A stretch of 64,000 bases of DNA from Chitinophaga vietnamensis (GCF_902167635.1 NZ_CABHMS010000010.1:1-64000), one strand, 5' to 3'; positions 20,373-29,292 are shown, counted from the stretch's first letter. A program made the numbers and translations. The notes: generated by a model from the letters alone, not told the origin.

Positions 20373-21641
20373 TTACCGCTTCAGCAGGCGCTGGATGGTC
20401 ACCGGCGAGCGTTGTTCCAACAGCACCGTATGGCCATTGCTCAGTTCTTCCAGCAGGCCGTCCTGGTAATAACGGACAGTCAGCAATTCCAATCCTTCAT
20501 TATACTTGATCTTGAAATCGCTGTGTAAGGTCTTGATCAGCAGTTCTATCTTTTCCGGGTTATTATCGATACAGCAGGAGAAACTGATCGCGCCGTTCTG
20601 CATCAGGTTGATCTTCACTTTCAGGCCATGGAATATCTCGTAGATATCGCTGATCTTATCTTCCGTAATAAATGAATAATCTTTGGAGGTGATGGTGAGC
20701 AGCACCTGGTTCTTTTTCAATACGATAATAGGCGGCAGCTGGCGGCTGTCGGCCACTTCACGGATCACGGTGCCGGGCAGGTTCTTGTCGAGGAAACATT
20801 TAACCAGCAAGGGTATCTGTTTATTTTGCAGTGGCTTGATGGTTTTCGGGTGGATCACCTGGGCGCCATAGTAGGCCATCTCAATCACCTCGCCATAGCT
20901 GATCTCGGGAATGTTCACGGTATTGGGGAACAGCTTGGGATCTGCATTTTTAAGGCCTTCCACATCTTTCCAGATGGTCTGGCTTTCGGCGTTCAGCATA
21001 TTGGCAAAAACAGCGGCGGAGTAGTCGGAGCCTTCACGGCCCAGTGTCACGCTTTCGTTCTGGTCGGTGCTGCCGATGAAGCCCTGTGCTATCACGATAT
21101 TGGCGGTATTGAACAGCGGCAGTACCTTGTCGGTCACCTGGCGTTGGGTATATTCCCAGTCGATATTGGCATCACGAAAGGTATCATCGGTGCGGAAAAC
21201 ATCACGTACATCCAGCCAGGTGTTGGAAAGCCCGACAGTATTGAAGTAGGCGCTCACGATGGCGGTGCTGAGCAGTTCGCCGAGGCTCACCAGCTGGTCG
21301 TAATAGTAGTCGTAGCTGCGCAGGGGTTTTTCGCCCAATGTCCATTCAGCTTCGGTAAAGAACTGTTGCAGCTGCGCGAACAGGGGGTGCTGGCTGTTGC
21401 CAAGCAGCGCTTCTGCTACTGTTTTATGTTGCTGTTCGATATTATACAGCAGCTGTGCGGCTATCTCGCGCTTGCGCAGGAAATAGTTCTGGGCCACCTT
21501 TTCCAGCTCATTGGTCGTTTTGCCCATGGCAGAGATCACGATCAACAGCTTGTCGTCGGGGAATGATTGCACGATCTGCGCCACCTGGCGGATACGTTCA
21601 ACACTTTCTAAACTTGCACCACCAAACTTGAAAACCTTCAT
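20373..21641 (-). CDS. lysC: Aspartate kinase
   Basis: Phosphorylates L-aspartate with ATP, the first step toward lysine, threonine and methionine. The 422-residue product has an N-terminal amino-acid-kinase domain. Motifs: KFGGAS at residues 5-10, VISAMGKTTNEL, the TLGREGSDYSAAV substrate/ATP block, and EISYGEVIEMAYYGAQVIHPKT. A C-terminal regulatory part (about 310-410) looks like tandem ACT domains. It is a monofunctional type with no homoserine dehydrogenase domain. It is transcribed alone, divergent from fbp. Feedback inhibition by lysine or threonine is likely for the family, but the specific effector is not evident. Confidence 0.92.
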   Translation of the reverse strand: MKVFKFGGASLESVERIRQVAQIVQSFPDDKLLIVISAMGKTTNELEKVAQNYFLRKREIAAQLLYNIEQQHKTVAEALLGNSQHPLFAQLQQFFTEAEWTLGEKPLRSYDYYYDQLVSLGELLSTAIVSAYFNTVGLSNTWLDVRDVFRTDDTFRDANIDWEYTQRQVTDKVLPLFNTANIVIAQGFIGSTDQNESVTLGREGSDYSAAVFANMLNAESQTIWKDVEGLKNADPKLFPNTVNIPEISYGEVIEMAYYGAQVIHPKTIKPLQNKQIPLLVKCFLDKNLPGTVIREVADSRQLPPIIVLKKNQVLLTITSKDYSFITEDKISDIYEIFHGLKVKINLMQNGAISFSCCIDNNPEKIELLIKTLHSDFKIKYNEGLELLTVRYYQDGLLEELSNGHTVLLEQRSPVTIQRLLKR

Positions 21642-21729
21642 GTGATAGTTTGTCTTCTGTTAAAAAATTATTTGGCAAAATAAGGCAAGTTTAGAATTGT
21701 TTTAAAATCTGTTTACAGAGAAATGACAG

Positions 21730-21763
21730 TTTCGTTAAAATAGTGGCAATTCCTGTAATTTCG
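21730..21763 (+). promoter_or_regulatory. fbp promoter
   Basis: TTTCG at 21730-21734 and TAATTTCG at 21756-21763 with a 21-nt spacer match the Bacteroidota -33/-7 pattern (TTTG, about 20 nt, TAnnTTTG) with one change in each box. Transcription from about 21770 would leave a 15-nt leader before ATG 21785, and it excludes the in-frame GTG at 21743 as the start. Confidence 0.55.
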
Positions 21764-21784
21764 CCCCGAAAACCTACTAACGTT

Positions 21785-22798
21785 ATGAATCATAAGCAGA
21801 AGGTTATGACACTGGACGAATTTACGATCCAGGAATTGCGTAATTACCCCGGTGCTACCGGGCAGTTATCAGGTTTGTTGAGAGACATTGGCCTGGCTGC
21901 GAAACGCGTAAATGTGGAGGTGAACAAAGCCGGTATCGCGGATATCCTTGGCGAAGCCGGGAAAACCAACGTACAGGGCGAGTCTGTAAAAAAGCTCGAT
22001 GAATTTGCCAATGAGCAGTTCATCAGCTCCCTGGAAACCAGCATCTATTGCTGCGGGGTAGCCTCCGAAGAAAATGAGCACTTCATCGCTTTCACCGACG
22101 AACACTCGAAAAAATCAAAATATGTGGTGCTCATGGACCCACTGGATGGTTCCAGCAATATCGATGTAAACGTGTCTATCGGAACGATCTTCTCGGTATA
22201 CCGCCGTTTATCGCCCGAAGGCAGCGAATGTGAGCTGGAAGATTTCCTGCAGCCCGGTACCCAGCAGATTGCAGCGGGGTATATCATCTATGGCTCTTCT
22301 ACCATGATGGTATACGCTACGCGCCGCAGTGTGCAAGGCTTTACGCTGGACCCTTCCATCGGTGAGTTCTGCATGTCGCACCCCAATCTCAAATGCCCGC
22401 CGGAGAGTGATATCTTCTCGGTGAACGTTGGTTATTATCATCTCTACGAAGAAAAAATCCGCAAGTCTATCGATCATTTCATGGCGCGCGATGAACATGA
22501 CCGCATCTACCGTCATCGCTTCGTAGGCTGTATGGTGGCGGAGATCCACCGTACGCTTATCCAGGGCGGTATCTTTATGTACCCTGCCTTTGGCAAGTAT
22601 GCATCCGGGCGTTTGCGGCTTTGCTACGAATGTAATCCGATGTCGTTCATCATGGAAAAAGCTGGTGGCATGGCGATGGCCAATGGCCGTCAGCGGCTGC
22701 TGGAGCTGAAACCGGCGCAGTTGCATCAACGCATACCGATCTTCATCGGATCGAAAAATATGATGGAAACCTGGAAAGACATTGTCAACCAGCAATAA
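21785..22798 (+). CDS. fbp: Fructose-1,6-bisphosphatase, class I
   Basis: Gluconeogenic enzyme that hydrolyses fructose 1,6-bisphosphate to fructose 6-phosphate; Mg-dependent, cytosolic. The 337-residue product has the class I metal-binding core VLMDPLDGSSNIDVN and the sugar-phosphate binding blocks AEIHRTLIQGG, SGRLRLCYECNPMSFI and EKAGGMA. Length is normal. I chose ATG 21785 (MNHKQKVMTL) because upstream sequence is promoter-like. Single gene, with its own promoter and terminator. AMP inhibition is typical of the family. Confidence 0.96.
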   Translation: MNHKQKVMTLDEFTIQELRNYPGATGQLSGLLRDIGLAAKRVNVEVNKAGIADILGEAGKTNVQGESVKKLDEFANEQFISSLETSIYCCGVASEENEHFIAFTDEHSKKSKYVVLMDPLDGSSNIDVNVSIGTIFSVYRRLSPEGSECELEDFLQPGTQQIAAGYIIYGSSTMMVYATRRSVQGFTLDPSIGEFCMSHPNLKCPPESDIFSVNVGYYHLYEEKIRKSIDHFMARDEHDRIYRHRFVGCMVAEIHRTLIQGGIFMYPAFGKYASGRLRLCYECNPMSFIMEKAGGMAMANGRQRLLELKPAQLHQRIPIFIGSKNMMETWKDIVNQQ

Positions 22799-22828
22799 AA
22801 AAAGAGGCCATCAGGCCTCTTTTTTTTA
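22797..22828 (+). terminator. fbp terminator
   Basis: AAAAAAAGAGGCC, loop ATCA, then the exact complement ending in a run of T; it begins at the fbp stop codon. A textbook intrinsic terminator. Confidence 0.92.
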
Positions 22829-22916
22829 CACACTTTGGTACAAGACTTGTTAAACGAACCGGGCTGGTATCAGTCTTTTATTTATTCATCATTTTAAATT
22901 CTTAACCATTTCCCTT

Positions 22917-23411
22917 ATGTCAATTTTGAAAAGCCGCAACATCTTTTTATTGCTGGTAGCATTGTTCGCCGCATTCCAGGTGAGTGCATGTACACGTGGT
23001 GCGAGCCGCGCCGACAGCAGCAGCAATGGCGGTGGAAACCTCGAGGAGCAGATATTGTATTACACCAACAAGTTCCGTCAATCCAAAGGACTGAAGCCCT
23101 TGCAGCTGGATGAAAGCATCAGCGTGCAGGCGCGCCGCCACAGCCGCAATATGGCCAATGGCAGCACCGGTTTCGGCCATGAAGGCTTTGAGAACCGCGT
23201 TGCCATCATCACCAAACAGATGGGCCGCGTAGGCGCCGCCGCTGAAAATGTTGCCTACGGCACCCTCGATGCCGAACAGGTAGTGCAGGGATGGATCAAC
23301 AGTCCGGGCCACCGGCGCAATATGCTGGGCGACTATAACCTCATCGGGATCGGCACTGCCAAGGGCAATGGCCGGATTACCTTCTTCACACAGGTATTTA
23401 TTAAACATTAA
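22917..23411 (+). CDS. CAP/SCP-domain lipoprotein
   Basis: A 164-residue protein with a signal peptide ending in a lipobox (FQVSAC, Cys at residue 25), so probably membrane-anchored on the periplasmic side or cell surface. A serine-rich linker precedes a CAP domain (about residues 42-164) with family motifs: ARRHSRNMANG, GHEGFENR, AAAENVAYG, WINSPGHRRNML and IGIGTAKGNG. The His/Glu residues of the CAP cavity are present. Bacterial CAP proteins (YkwD-like) have poorly defined roles. It is a single gene, followed by an unusual AT-rich repeat array. Confidence 0.88.
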   Translation: MSILKSRNIFLLLVALFAAFQVSACTRGASRADSSSNGGGNLEEQILYYTNKFRQSKGLKPLQLDESISVQARRHSRNMANGSTGFGHEGFENRVAIITKQMGRVGAAAENVAYGTLDAEQVVQGWINSPGHRRNMLGDYNLIGIGTAKGNGRITFFTQVFIKH

Positions 23412-23545
23412 TTACGAATTACGAATTAAGAATTACGGCCCATAGCGTAGATCTACGCTGTGGGCCGTAATTCTTAATTCGTAATTAATCTAATAGATCT
23501 ACGCTATGGGCCGTAATTCTTAATTCTTAATTCGTAATTAATTTA
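23408..23545. repeat. Three-copy inverted/direct repeat array
   Basis: A unit containing GAATTAAGAATTACGGCCCA and TAGCGTAGATCT (about 23422-23453) is followed by two copies in the opposite orientation, about 23450-23489 and 23496-23543, each ending TTCGTAATTAAT. The left unit can pair with either right unit, giving two mutually exclusive long hairpins, and the two right copies differ by an extra TTCTTAA and one base (CTGTGG versus CTATGG). It fills the whole interval between the CAP gene and the ABC ATPase gene. Confidence 0.8.
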
Positions 23546-23557
23546 TAATTTGGCAGC

Positions 23558-24322
23558 ATGGAAAAGAAAAAGATCATCGAAGTGCGTAACCTCGTGAAGA
23601 AATACGGGGAATTCACTGCGGTAAAAGGCATCAGTTTTGAGGTGTATGAAGGAGAGATATTCGGGCTGCTGGGGCCTAACGGCGCCGGCAAATCCACGAC
23701 GCTGGAGATCATCGAAACACTCCGCGAAAAGACCAGCGGCGAAGTGAGGGTAGGGGAATATGATCTCGACAAAGATCCTAACAATATTAAAAAGATCATC
23801 GGCGTACAGCTGCAAAGCTCCGGTTACTATCCCGGTCTTACGCTTACTGAACTGATCGAAATGTTCGGTGGCCTGTATAATCAGCCTGTACATCCGAAGC
23901 AATTGCTGGCGATGTTCAACCTGGAAGACAAGGCCAACGCCAAGTATAAAGAACTCTCTGGTGGCCAGAAGCAGCGCTTCTCCATCGCTACCACGCTCAT
24001 TAACAAGCCCCGCATCATTTTCCTGGACGAGCCCACCACCGGCCTCGATCCGCAGGCCCGCCGCAACTTGTGGGACCTTATCCAGCAGGTACGCGCACAA
24101 GGCACCACCGTAGTGATCACCACCCACTATATGGATGAAGCGGAGTTCCTCTGCGATCGCTGCGCCATCGTAGACAGCGGCGAGATCATCGCACTGGATT
24201 CACCGGACGCGCTTATCGACAAGCTCGTATCACAAGGGTTTGAACGTAAGAAAGAAGTGAAGAAGGCCAATCTCGAAGATGTGTTCATCCACCTTACCGG
24301 AAAAGACCTCCGCGAAGCATAG
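23558..24322 (+). CDS. ABC transporter ATP-binding protein
   Basis: A 254-residue ATPase of the CcmA/multidrug-export type. It has Walker A GPNGAGKST at residues 39-47, the Q-loop near VQLQSSGYY, signature LSGGQKQR, Walker B IIFLDEPTTGLD and the H-loop ITTHYMDEAE. The C-terminal tail (VKKANLEDVFIHLTGKDLRE) is typical of ABC-2 exporter ATPases. No permease gene is adjacent: the next gene downstream is a DinB-like protein 15 nt away, so the membrane partner must be elsewhere. Substrate unknown. ATG 23558 lies immediately after the repeat array. Confidence 0.9.
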   Translation: MEKKKIIEVRNLVKKYGEFTAVKGISFEVYEGEIFGLLGPNGAGKSTTLEIIETLREKTSGEVRVGEYDLDKDPNNIKKIIGVQLQSSGYYPGLTLTELIEMFGGLYNQPVHPKQLLAMFNLEDKANAKYKELSGGQKQRFSIATTLINKPRIIFLDEPTTGLDPQARRNLWDLIQQVRAQGTTVVITTHYMDEAEFLCDRCAIVDSGEIIALDSPDALIDKLVSQGFERKKEVKKANLEDVFIHLTGKDLREA

Positions 24323-24337
24323 CTAAAATTTGTTGTT

Positions 24338-24865
24338 ATGGAAGCACTGCAATATCCGATAGGCCGCTTTGAAATGAAACAGGACTATTCTCCTGAAGAG
24401 ATCAAACGCTTCATCAACGATATCCGTTATCTGCCATCTCTCGTGGAAATCGCCATACAGGACCTGGACGAGCACCAGCTTCAAACGCCCTACAGGCCCG
24501 GCGGATGGACGGTAGCACAAGTGGTGCACCACCTGGCCGATAGTCATATCAACGCTGTTACCCGCCTGAAACTGGCGCTCACGGAAGATAAGCCCGTGAT
24601 CAAACCTTATGAAGAAGACCGCTGGGCCGAACTACCGGACGTAGCGCACACGCCGGTGAACGTATCCATCACGCTGCTGCATGCCCTGCATACCCGCTGG
24701 GTCAATCTCTACGATCACCTGGCGCCGGAACTGCTGCAACGCACCTTTATTCATCCGGCTTCCGGCATCGAGTACAACCTGAAAGGCCACATCGCCAACT
24801 ACTCCTGGCACGGACGCCATCACCTTGCACATATCACCGGACTCAAAGAAAGAATGGGCTGGTAA
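24338..24865 (+). CDS. DinB/YfiT-like putative metal-dependent hydrolase
   Basis: A 175-residue four-helix-bundle protein of the DinB superfamily, YfiT branch. The His ligands expected for a metal site are visible in VVHHLADSH (about residue 70) and HGRHHLAHI (about residue 160). Members near YfiT/BstA are thought to be metal-dependent thiol-S-transferases or hydrolases; in bacillithiol producers some use bacillithiol, and a bshB1 gene is present in this window at 44975. The link is inference. It follows the ABC ATPase by 15 nt and precedes a Nudix gene by 12 nt, so the three are probably cotranscribed. Confidence 0.82.
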   Translation: MEALQYPIGRFEMKQDYSPEEIKRFINDIRYLPSLVEIAIQDLDEHQLQTPYRPGGWTVAQVVHHLADSHINAVTRLKLALTEDKPVIKPYEEDRWAELPDVAHTPVNVSITLLHALHTRWVNLYDHLAPELLQRTFIHPASGIEYNLKGHIANYSWHGRHHLAHITGLKERMGW

Positions 24866-24877
24866 AAATATTGATCT

Positions 24878-25438
24878 ATGAGTAACCTGGACTGGAAAAC
24901 GCTCGCTTCTGAATACCTGTTCAAAAGCCCCTGGCTCACCGCCCGCAAAGACAAATGTGAAACGCCTTCCGGCAAAATCATCGAACCATATTATGTATTA
25001 GAATATAACGACTGGGTAAACGGCGTAGCACTTACAGAAGATGGACAGGTGATCATGATCCGGCAATTCCGCCAGGGTATCGGCAAAACCTTGCTGGAAA
25101 TACCCGGCGGCACGATGGATGCCACCGACCCTTCACCGGAATTCGCCATGGAAAGAGAACTGCTCGAAGAAACGGGCTACGCTTTCAAAGAGTTGATCCC
25201 CTTAGGTTCCATCGCCCCCAATCCTGCATCCAGCAATAATCTTACGCATATGTTCCTCGCCACGGGCGGTAAAAAGATACGCGAACAACAGCTGGATCAT
25301 AATGAAGAAATTGAAGTAGTGCTCATGCCGCTGGAAGAAGTGCAACAGCTGGTATTGGAACACCAGCTGCTGCAAAGTTTGCATGTGACCTGTATCTTTT
25401 ATGCCTTGCTGCATCTCGGGAAGATGCAGGTGAAATAA
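24878..25438 (+). CDS. Nudix hydrolase
   Basis: A 186-residue Nudix-fold pyrophosphohydrolase. The Nudix box begins at PGGTMDATD and continues MERELLEETGY, with the catalytic glutamates present. The N-terminal beta region (SPWLTARKDKCETPSG) and the IRQFRQGIG motif are like ADP-ribose/ADP-sugar pyrophosphatases (NudF family). Substrate not determinable from sequence. Last gene of the ABC ATPase-DinB-Nudix run; its stop codon is immediately adjacent to the stop of convergent folC. Confidence 0.88.
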   Translation: MSNLDWKTLASEYLFKSPWLTARKDKCETPSGKIIEPYYVLEYNDWVNGVALTEDGQVIMIRQFRQGIGKTLLEIPGGTMDATDPSPEFAMERELLEETGYAFKELIPLGSIAPNPASSNNLTHMFLATGGKKIREQQLDHNEEIEVVLMPLEEVQQLVLEHQLLQSLHVTCIFYALLHLGKMQVK

Positions 25439-26728
25439 TTACATCGCCTCCGCTACAATAAAGAAGCTACCGCAGATGAGTATCATATCATCGGGATGCG
25501 CATGCTGTTTGGCAGCTTGCAATGCCTCTTGCACGGTGGCATAGGCACGGCCTTCAAGGCCGCATGCAGCGCCCATTTCCGCCAGTGTCACCTCATCGAG
25601 GGCGCGGGGTATCTGCGCCTTACAGAAATAATAATGTGCGGTAGACGGGAACAAAGGCAATACCTTTTCTACTTCTTTATCTTTCACAAAGCCTGCTACA
25701 ATGTGCAGCTGCTGGTAATTCACATGTTTCAGCTGCTGCATGATCTCGATGATGCCCGCTTCGTTGTGGCCTACATCCAGCACAGTGAGCGGATGTTCAT
25801 TCACCACGTCCCAACGGCCACGCAGGCCGGTGAGTTTCTTCACGTGCGACAGGCCCGCATGGATATGTTCCTGCGTAATATGCCAGCCGCGCTGTTGCAG
25901 TATTTTGATGGCAGACAATACGCCCATCACATTCTTTTCCTGGTATTGGCCGCTGAGGTCCAGCTTGAAATGATGCATCTGCTGCTGGCGTGTATCCAGT
26001 AACGTTAGTTCCAGCTGCGAGAGGCTGATACGGCTGCCATCGGCCATCCATTCCTGGTCGGCGAAATGCAGGGGCGCATTTTCCGCGGCAGCTTTTTGTT
26101 CAAAAATATATTTGATATCAGTTTGCGTTTCGCTGATCACCGCCGGCACGCCGGCCTTGATGATGCCTGCTTTTTCAGCGGCGATCTCGGCTAAGGTTTC
26201 GCCTAGCAGGTTCTTGTGATCATAGCTGATATTGGTGATGAGCGAGAGCTCCGGCCTGATCACGTTGGTGCTGTCCAAACGCCCGCCCAGACCGGTTTCT
26301 ATAATGGCGATATCTACCTGCTCGGCTGCAAAATAGGCGAAGGCCATGGCTACGGTAAGCTCGAAGAAAGAGGGAGAGATGGTGTCGAGATGCATCCGCA
26401 TCTTCTCCGTAAAATCAATGACAAATGCTTCTGATATCATTTGTCCGTTTATCCGGATACGTTCTCTGAAATCGAGGAGATGAGGAGAGGTGTACAGTCC
26501 TGTTTTGTAACCGGCCTGTTGGAAGATGGCGGCCAGCATATGGCTGGAAGAGCCTTTCCCGTTGGTGCCTGCCACATGCACCGATTTGAAGCGGTGATGC
26601 GGGTTATCATTCAGTTCGAGTAATGCGATGGTGTTATGGAGATCCTTTTTGAAGGCGCTGGCGCCCACTTTGGTGAACATGGGCAGGCGCTGGTAAAGGA
26701 AATCCAGCGTTTCGGCGTACGTGTGCAT
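25439..26728 (-). CDS. folC: Folylpolyglutamate/dihydrofolate synthase
   Basis: Mur-ligase-type enzyme that adds glutamate to folates, and usually also converts dihydropteroate to dihydrofolate. The 429-residue product has the ATP loop HVAGTNGKGSSS (about residues 50-61), the folate block YTSPHLLDFRERI, the EVGLGG-like ETGLGGRLDSTNVI and the Mur-ligase C-terminal domain with DVGHNEAG. It lies downstream of a DUF5723 gene on the same strand (16 nt), so it is probably cotranscribed with it. Confidence 0.93.
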   Translation of the reverse strand: MHTYAETLDFLYQRLPMFTKVGASAFKKDLHNTIALLELNDNPHHRFKSVHVAGTNGKGSSSHMLAAIFQQAGYKTGLYTSPHLLDFRERIRINGQMISEAFVIDFTEKMRMHLDTISPSFFELTVAMAFAYFAAEQVDIAIIETGLGGRLDSTNVIRPELSLITNISYDHKNLLGETLAEIAAEKAGIIKAGVPAVISETQTDIKYIFEQKAAAENAPLHFADQEWMADGSRISLSQLELTLLDTRQQQMHHFKLDLSGQYQEKNVMGVLSAIKILQQRGWHITQEHIHAGLSHVKKLTGLRGRWDVVNEHPLTVLDVGHNEAGIIEIMQQLKHVNYQQLHIVAGFVKDKEVEKVLPLFPSTAHYYFCKAQIPRALDEVTLAEMGAACGLEGRAYATVQEALQAAKQHAHPDDMILICGSFFIVAEAM

Positions 26729-26744
26729 GGCTAATGTTTCGTTG

Positions 26745-28226
26745 TTAGTTATTCACCGGGCAGCCCAGTTGTTTTTTGCGCATATGGAATATGCCGCCAC
26801 CACTGCCGCCGCCACGTTTGAAATGGATCGGTATTACCCGCAAAGCTACGAAAGCATCTGCATGATCCACCTTATGCCTGAGGAGGTTTGTAAAAATACT
26901 GGTAGAGCCGATCAACAATGGCCCAATGCGTATGCCTGCGCCAAGATCCGCCTGCCCGTTGCGGTTGATGACAAAGGGGAGGTAAGCGCCAAAGATATCA
27001 GTATCATAACGCGGCGTTATCTGGAACAGCGTGAGGGCGTAGGTTTTGGCGAGCGAGTGCTGGCCGCCGTTCAGCGCGATGGCCGCATTGGCGCTCACAA
27101 AGAAACGTCCGTCGATGTTATAGTCGCCGGAGAGCTGCAAGGTAGTAGGCAACGCCATGAAGAAATGATCATTGGAATCGATCGGCGTAAAGTAACTATT
27201 CAGGCGTCGCGCATATTGTTGCAGGCTTTCATTCTTGCGGTAGGTGAGGGCATTTGGATTAATATGATCTTTGGTGAGATTGAGATCTGTATTGGTTTTG
27301 GATTTCGTATAGCCGATACCGCCAATGTCGGTGATGGCGAGGCCTAAACGCAGTTTGTATTCGTCGGCCCCGGGGTTCCAGTGGTCGCCCGAATATTTGC
27401 CGAAGCCGTCGTTGTCGGGACGGTATTCATAGATCACGCCGATATCCGCGCCTATACCGGGATTCTCGAATAGCTTTAAATTGCTGATGGCAGGCGATTG
27501 CCAGTGGTCGGCCTGTTCATTATAGCCGTATTTGAGCGTGCCGCTGTAGATAGTTGCATCACGACGGGTATTGAGGCCGAAGGTGGCATTATCGACTGCC
27601 GCATAGCCGGCGGCGATACCGCCCAGGTATTTCAAAGTGATACCTGCTTTCCATACGCCACTGTAAGTTTCTTTGATCACGCGGGCATAGCTGAAGCCAA
27701 ATTCATTCCAGGCATGCGCGCTTACGGCCGCATGTTCAATGGTGTAATTGCGGCCTGTATAAGCCGCATTCGGAAAACTGTTGCCGAAGAAATTGGCTTG
27801 CTCGGTGCTGAGCGGGCCGCCATTGGCGCTGCTGCGGATGCGCCAGATGAAGGATACCGTCTGCCTTTCATCGATTGAGTACATGACGGAGGGCATCAGT
27901 ATCTCGGCCATCTCCCAGCCATTCTGTTTGCGTTTGGCCGATGTATCCAGAAAGAAATCCTGGTTCTTGCGGAAGGTATCCGGTATATTGAAGAGCAGTG
28001 ATTTCGGGTATTTGACGTAGGTATTGCCTGCTTTGCCATCTGCGCCGATGATGTTCACATCCCAGCGGTAGCGGGTGCCGGCAGCGCTGGCGGGGTTGGA
28101 CAGCACGCCATAGATACCGGCATAATGGCTGGTATGATATCCGGCGAAAGACTGTGCCATGGCAATACTACAGCCGGCAAACATAAGGATCGCGCACAAA
28201 AGAAAGATACGGTTAGTAACAGTCAT
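26745..28226 (-). CDS. DUF5723-family outer-membrane protein
   Basis: A 493-residue secreted protein with signal peptide (FAGCSIAMAQ), then the sequence SNPASAAGTRYRWDVNIIG, typical of Bacteroidota DUF5723 proteins. The rest is rich in alternating hydrophobic beta strands, consistent with an outer-membrane barrel, and ends with a glycine-rich FKRGGGSGGGIF near the C-terminus. The open frame extends upstream to 28367, but ATG 28226 is chosen because it begins the signal peptide. Function unknown; it sits between a TonB-like gene (159 nt upstream) and folC (16 nt downstream). Confidence 0.8.
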   Translation of the reverse strand: MTVTNRIFLLCAILMFAGCSIAMAQSFAGYHTSHYAGIYGVLSNPASAAGTRYRWDVNIIGADGKAGNTYVKYPKSLLFNIPDTFRKNQDFFLDTSAKRKQNGWEMAEILMPSVMYSIDERQTVSFIWRIRSSANGGPLSTEQANFFGNSFPNAAYTGRNYTIEHAAVSAHAWNEFGFSYARVIKETYSGVWKAGITLKYLGGIAAGYAAVDNATFGLNTRRDATIYSGTLKYGYNEQADHWQSPAISNLKLFENPGIGADIGVIYEYRPDNDGFGKYSGDHWNPGADEYKLRLGLAITDIGGIGYTKSKTNTDLNLTKDHINPNALTYRKNESLQQYARRLNSYFTPIDSNDHFFMALPTTLQLSGDYNIDGRFFVSANAAIALNGGQHSLAKTYALTLFQITPRYDTDIFGAYLPFVINRNGQADLGAGIRIGPLLIGSTSIFTNLLRHKVDHADAFVALRVIPIHFKRGGGSGGGIFHMRKKQLGCPVNN

Positions 28227-28385
28227 TGTTGGCTTGAAAAGATAAAAGGTTTTTCGGAATAACGCTTTATGGCGCGTTGTTGCTCTACGCATAGGATGGA
28301 AAATAGGAAACAAAGGAGCAATAGATTTTAACCGTTGTGAAAAATTTTCCCAACACTTCTCTCTCACTCACCCTGACAAAAAATA

Positions 28386-29270
28386 TTATTCTGCTTTAAA
28401 ATAAAAACGGATGGTGCCAAACTGTTCTTCCGGCGCGTCCGGGTTGGCATTGTATTTCAGCTGTGTAGCGGCTTTCTTCGCAATATCTATCAGCTGGGCG
28501 TTGCTGAGCGTGGAACCGCGCATGTTAAAGGTGGCGGAGATCACGTTGCCTTGCTGATTCACTTTTATGTTGATGGCAATATAGCCGGATTCGTTGCTGT
28601 CGTAAGTAACATTGGGCCTGCCGATCAGGTTGCGGCCATTGAGGCGGAAATCGGAACGTCCGCCACCGAGTCCGCCGCCCGTATAGCCTTTAGCGTTAGG
28701 ATCGCCATTGAGCTGGCCACGGTCGCCCGGCCGGCCGGTATTACCTTCGCCGGTAGCATTGTTGGAGCCATTTGCGCCATTGCCGCTATTGGCATGGGCG
28801 GTGGCGCCGCCGCCGTATACTGCTTTGGGCTTGGGAGCTGGCGGGGCAGGAGCGGGCGGATTTTCGCTGGGTTTTTTCGCTGGCTTCTCCGGTTTGGGCT
28901 CCAGTTTTTTCGGTAATTCTTTGGGAGGCTTTACTACGGGTTTCTCCGGCTTCTTGATTTCGGGCGCATCTTCTTCATCCTGTGTGGCGATATCCCGTGG
29001 AGGTTCTGCATTGTCTTTGGCAGCAGTGGCTTCGCTTTCTGCGGGGGCGGGCGCAGGCGCGGAGGCAGCAGGCGGATTGGGGTTCAGCGGCTGAACATCT
29101 CCCATTCCATCATCGGAGGTACCGAGGTTCACTTCCATACCCAGGTCCTGGTCGGGCAATGGCGGCGGCGCGGAGAAGCCCGCGAACGCAAATGCTACTA
29201 ACAGTAACGCATGTACGCCAATCGTTACGCCCAGTGCCTGTAGATTTTTTTTGCTGTTTTTTTTCTCCAT
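28386..29270 (-). CDS. TonB-like energy-transducer protein
   Basis: A 294-residue envelope protein with one N-terminal TM helix (about residues 12-33), as in TonB. A Pro/Lys/Glu-rich linker (about 65-145, with KPEKPVVKPPKELPKK) and a Gly/Asn-rich segment (about 155-205) follow. A C-terminal TonB/TolA-like domain (about 215-294) contains GYIAINIKVNQQGNV and IRFYFKAE. It probably spans the periplasm and links a proton-driven motor to outer-membrane proteins. No exbB/exbD or tolQ/R gene is adjacent. ATG 29270 is preferred over the in-frame GTG 29285, which coincides with the expected transcription start of the promoter at 29293-29300. Confidence 0.82.
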   Translation of the reverse strand: MEKKNSKKNLQALGVTIGVHALLLVAFAFAGFSAPPPLPDQDLGMEVNLGTSDDGMGDVQPLNPNPPAASAPAPAPAESEATAAKDNAEPPRDIATQDEEDAPEIKKPEKPVVKPPKELPKKLEPKPEKPAKKPSENPPAPAPPAPKPKAVYGGGATAHANSGNGANGSNNATGEGNTGRPGDRGQLNGDPNAKGYTGGGLGGGRSDFRLNGRNLIGRPNVTYDSNESGYIAINIKVNQQGNVISATFNMRGSTLSNAQLIDIAKKAATQLKYNANPDAPEEQFGTIRFYFKAE

Positions 29271-29292
29271 AGTTTTTGCCGCCACTTTGGTT

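Noticed and set aside
23408-23545. CRISPR array
   Set aside because: Only three units in mixed orientation, no regular spacers and no cas genes.
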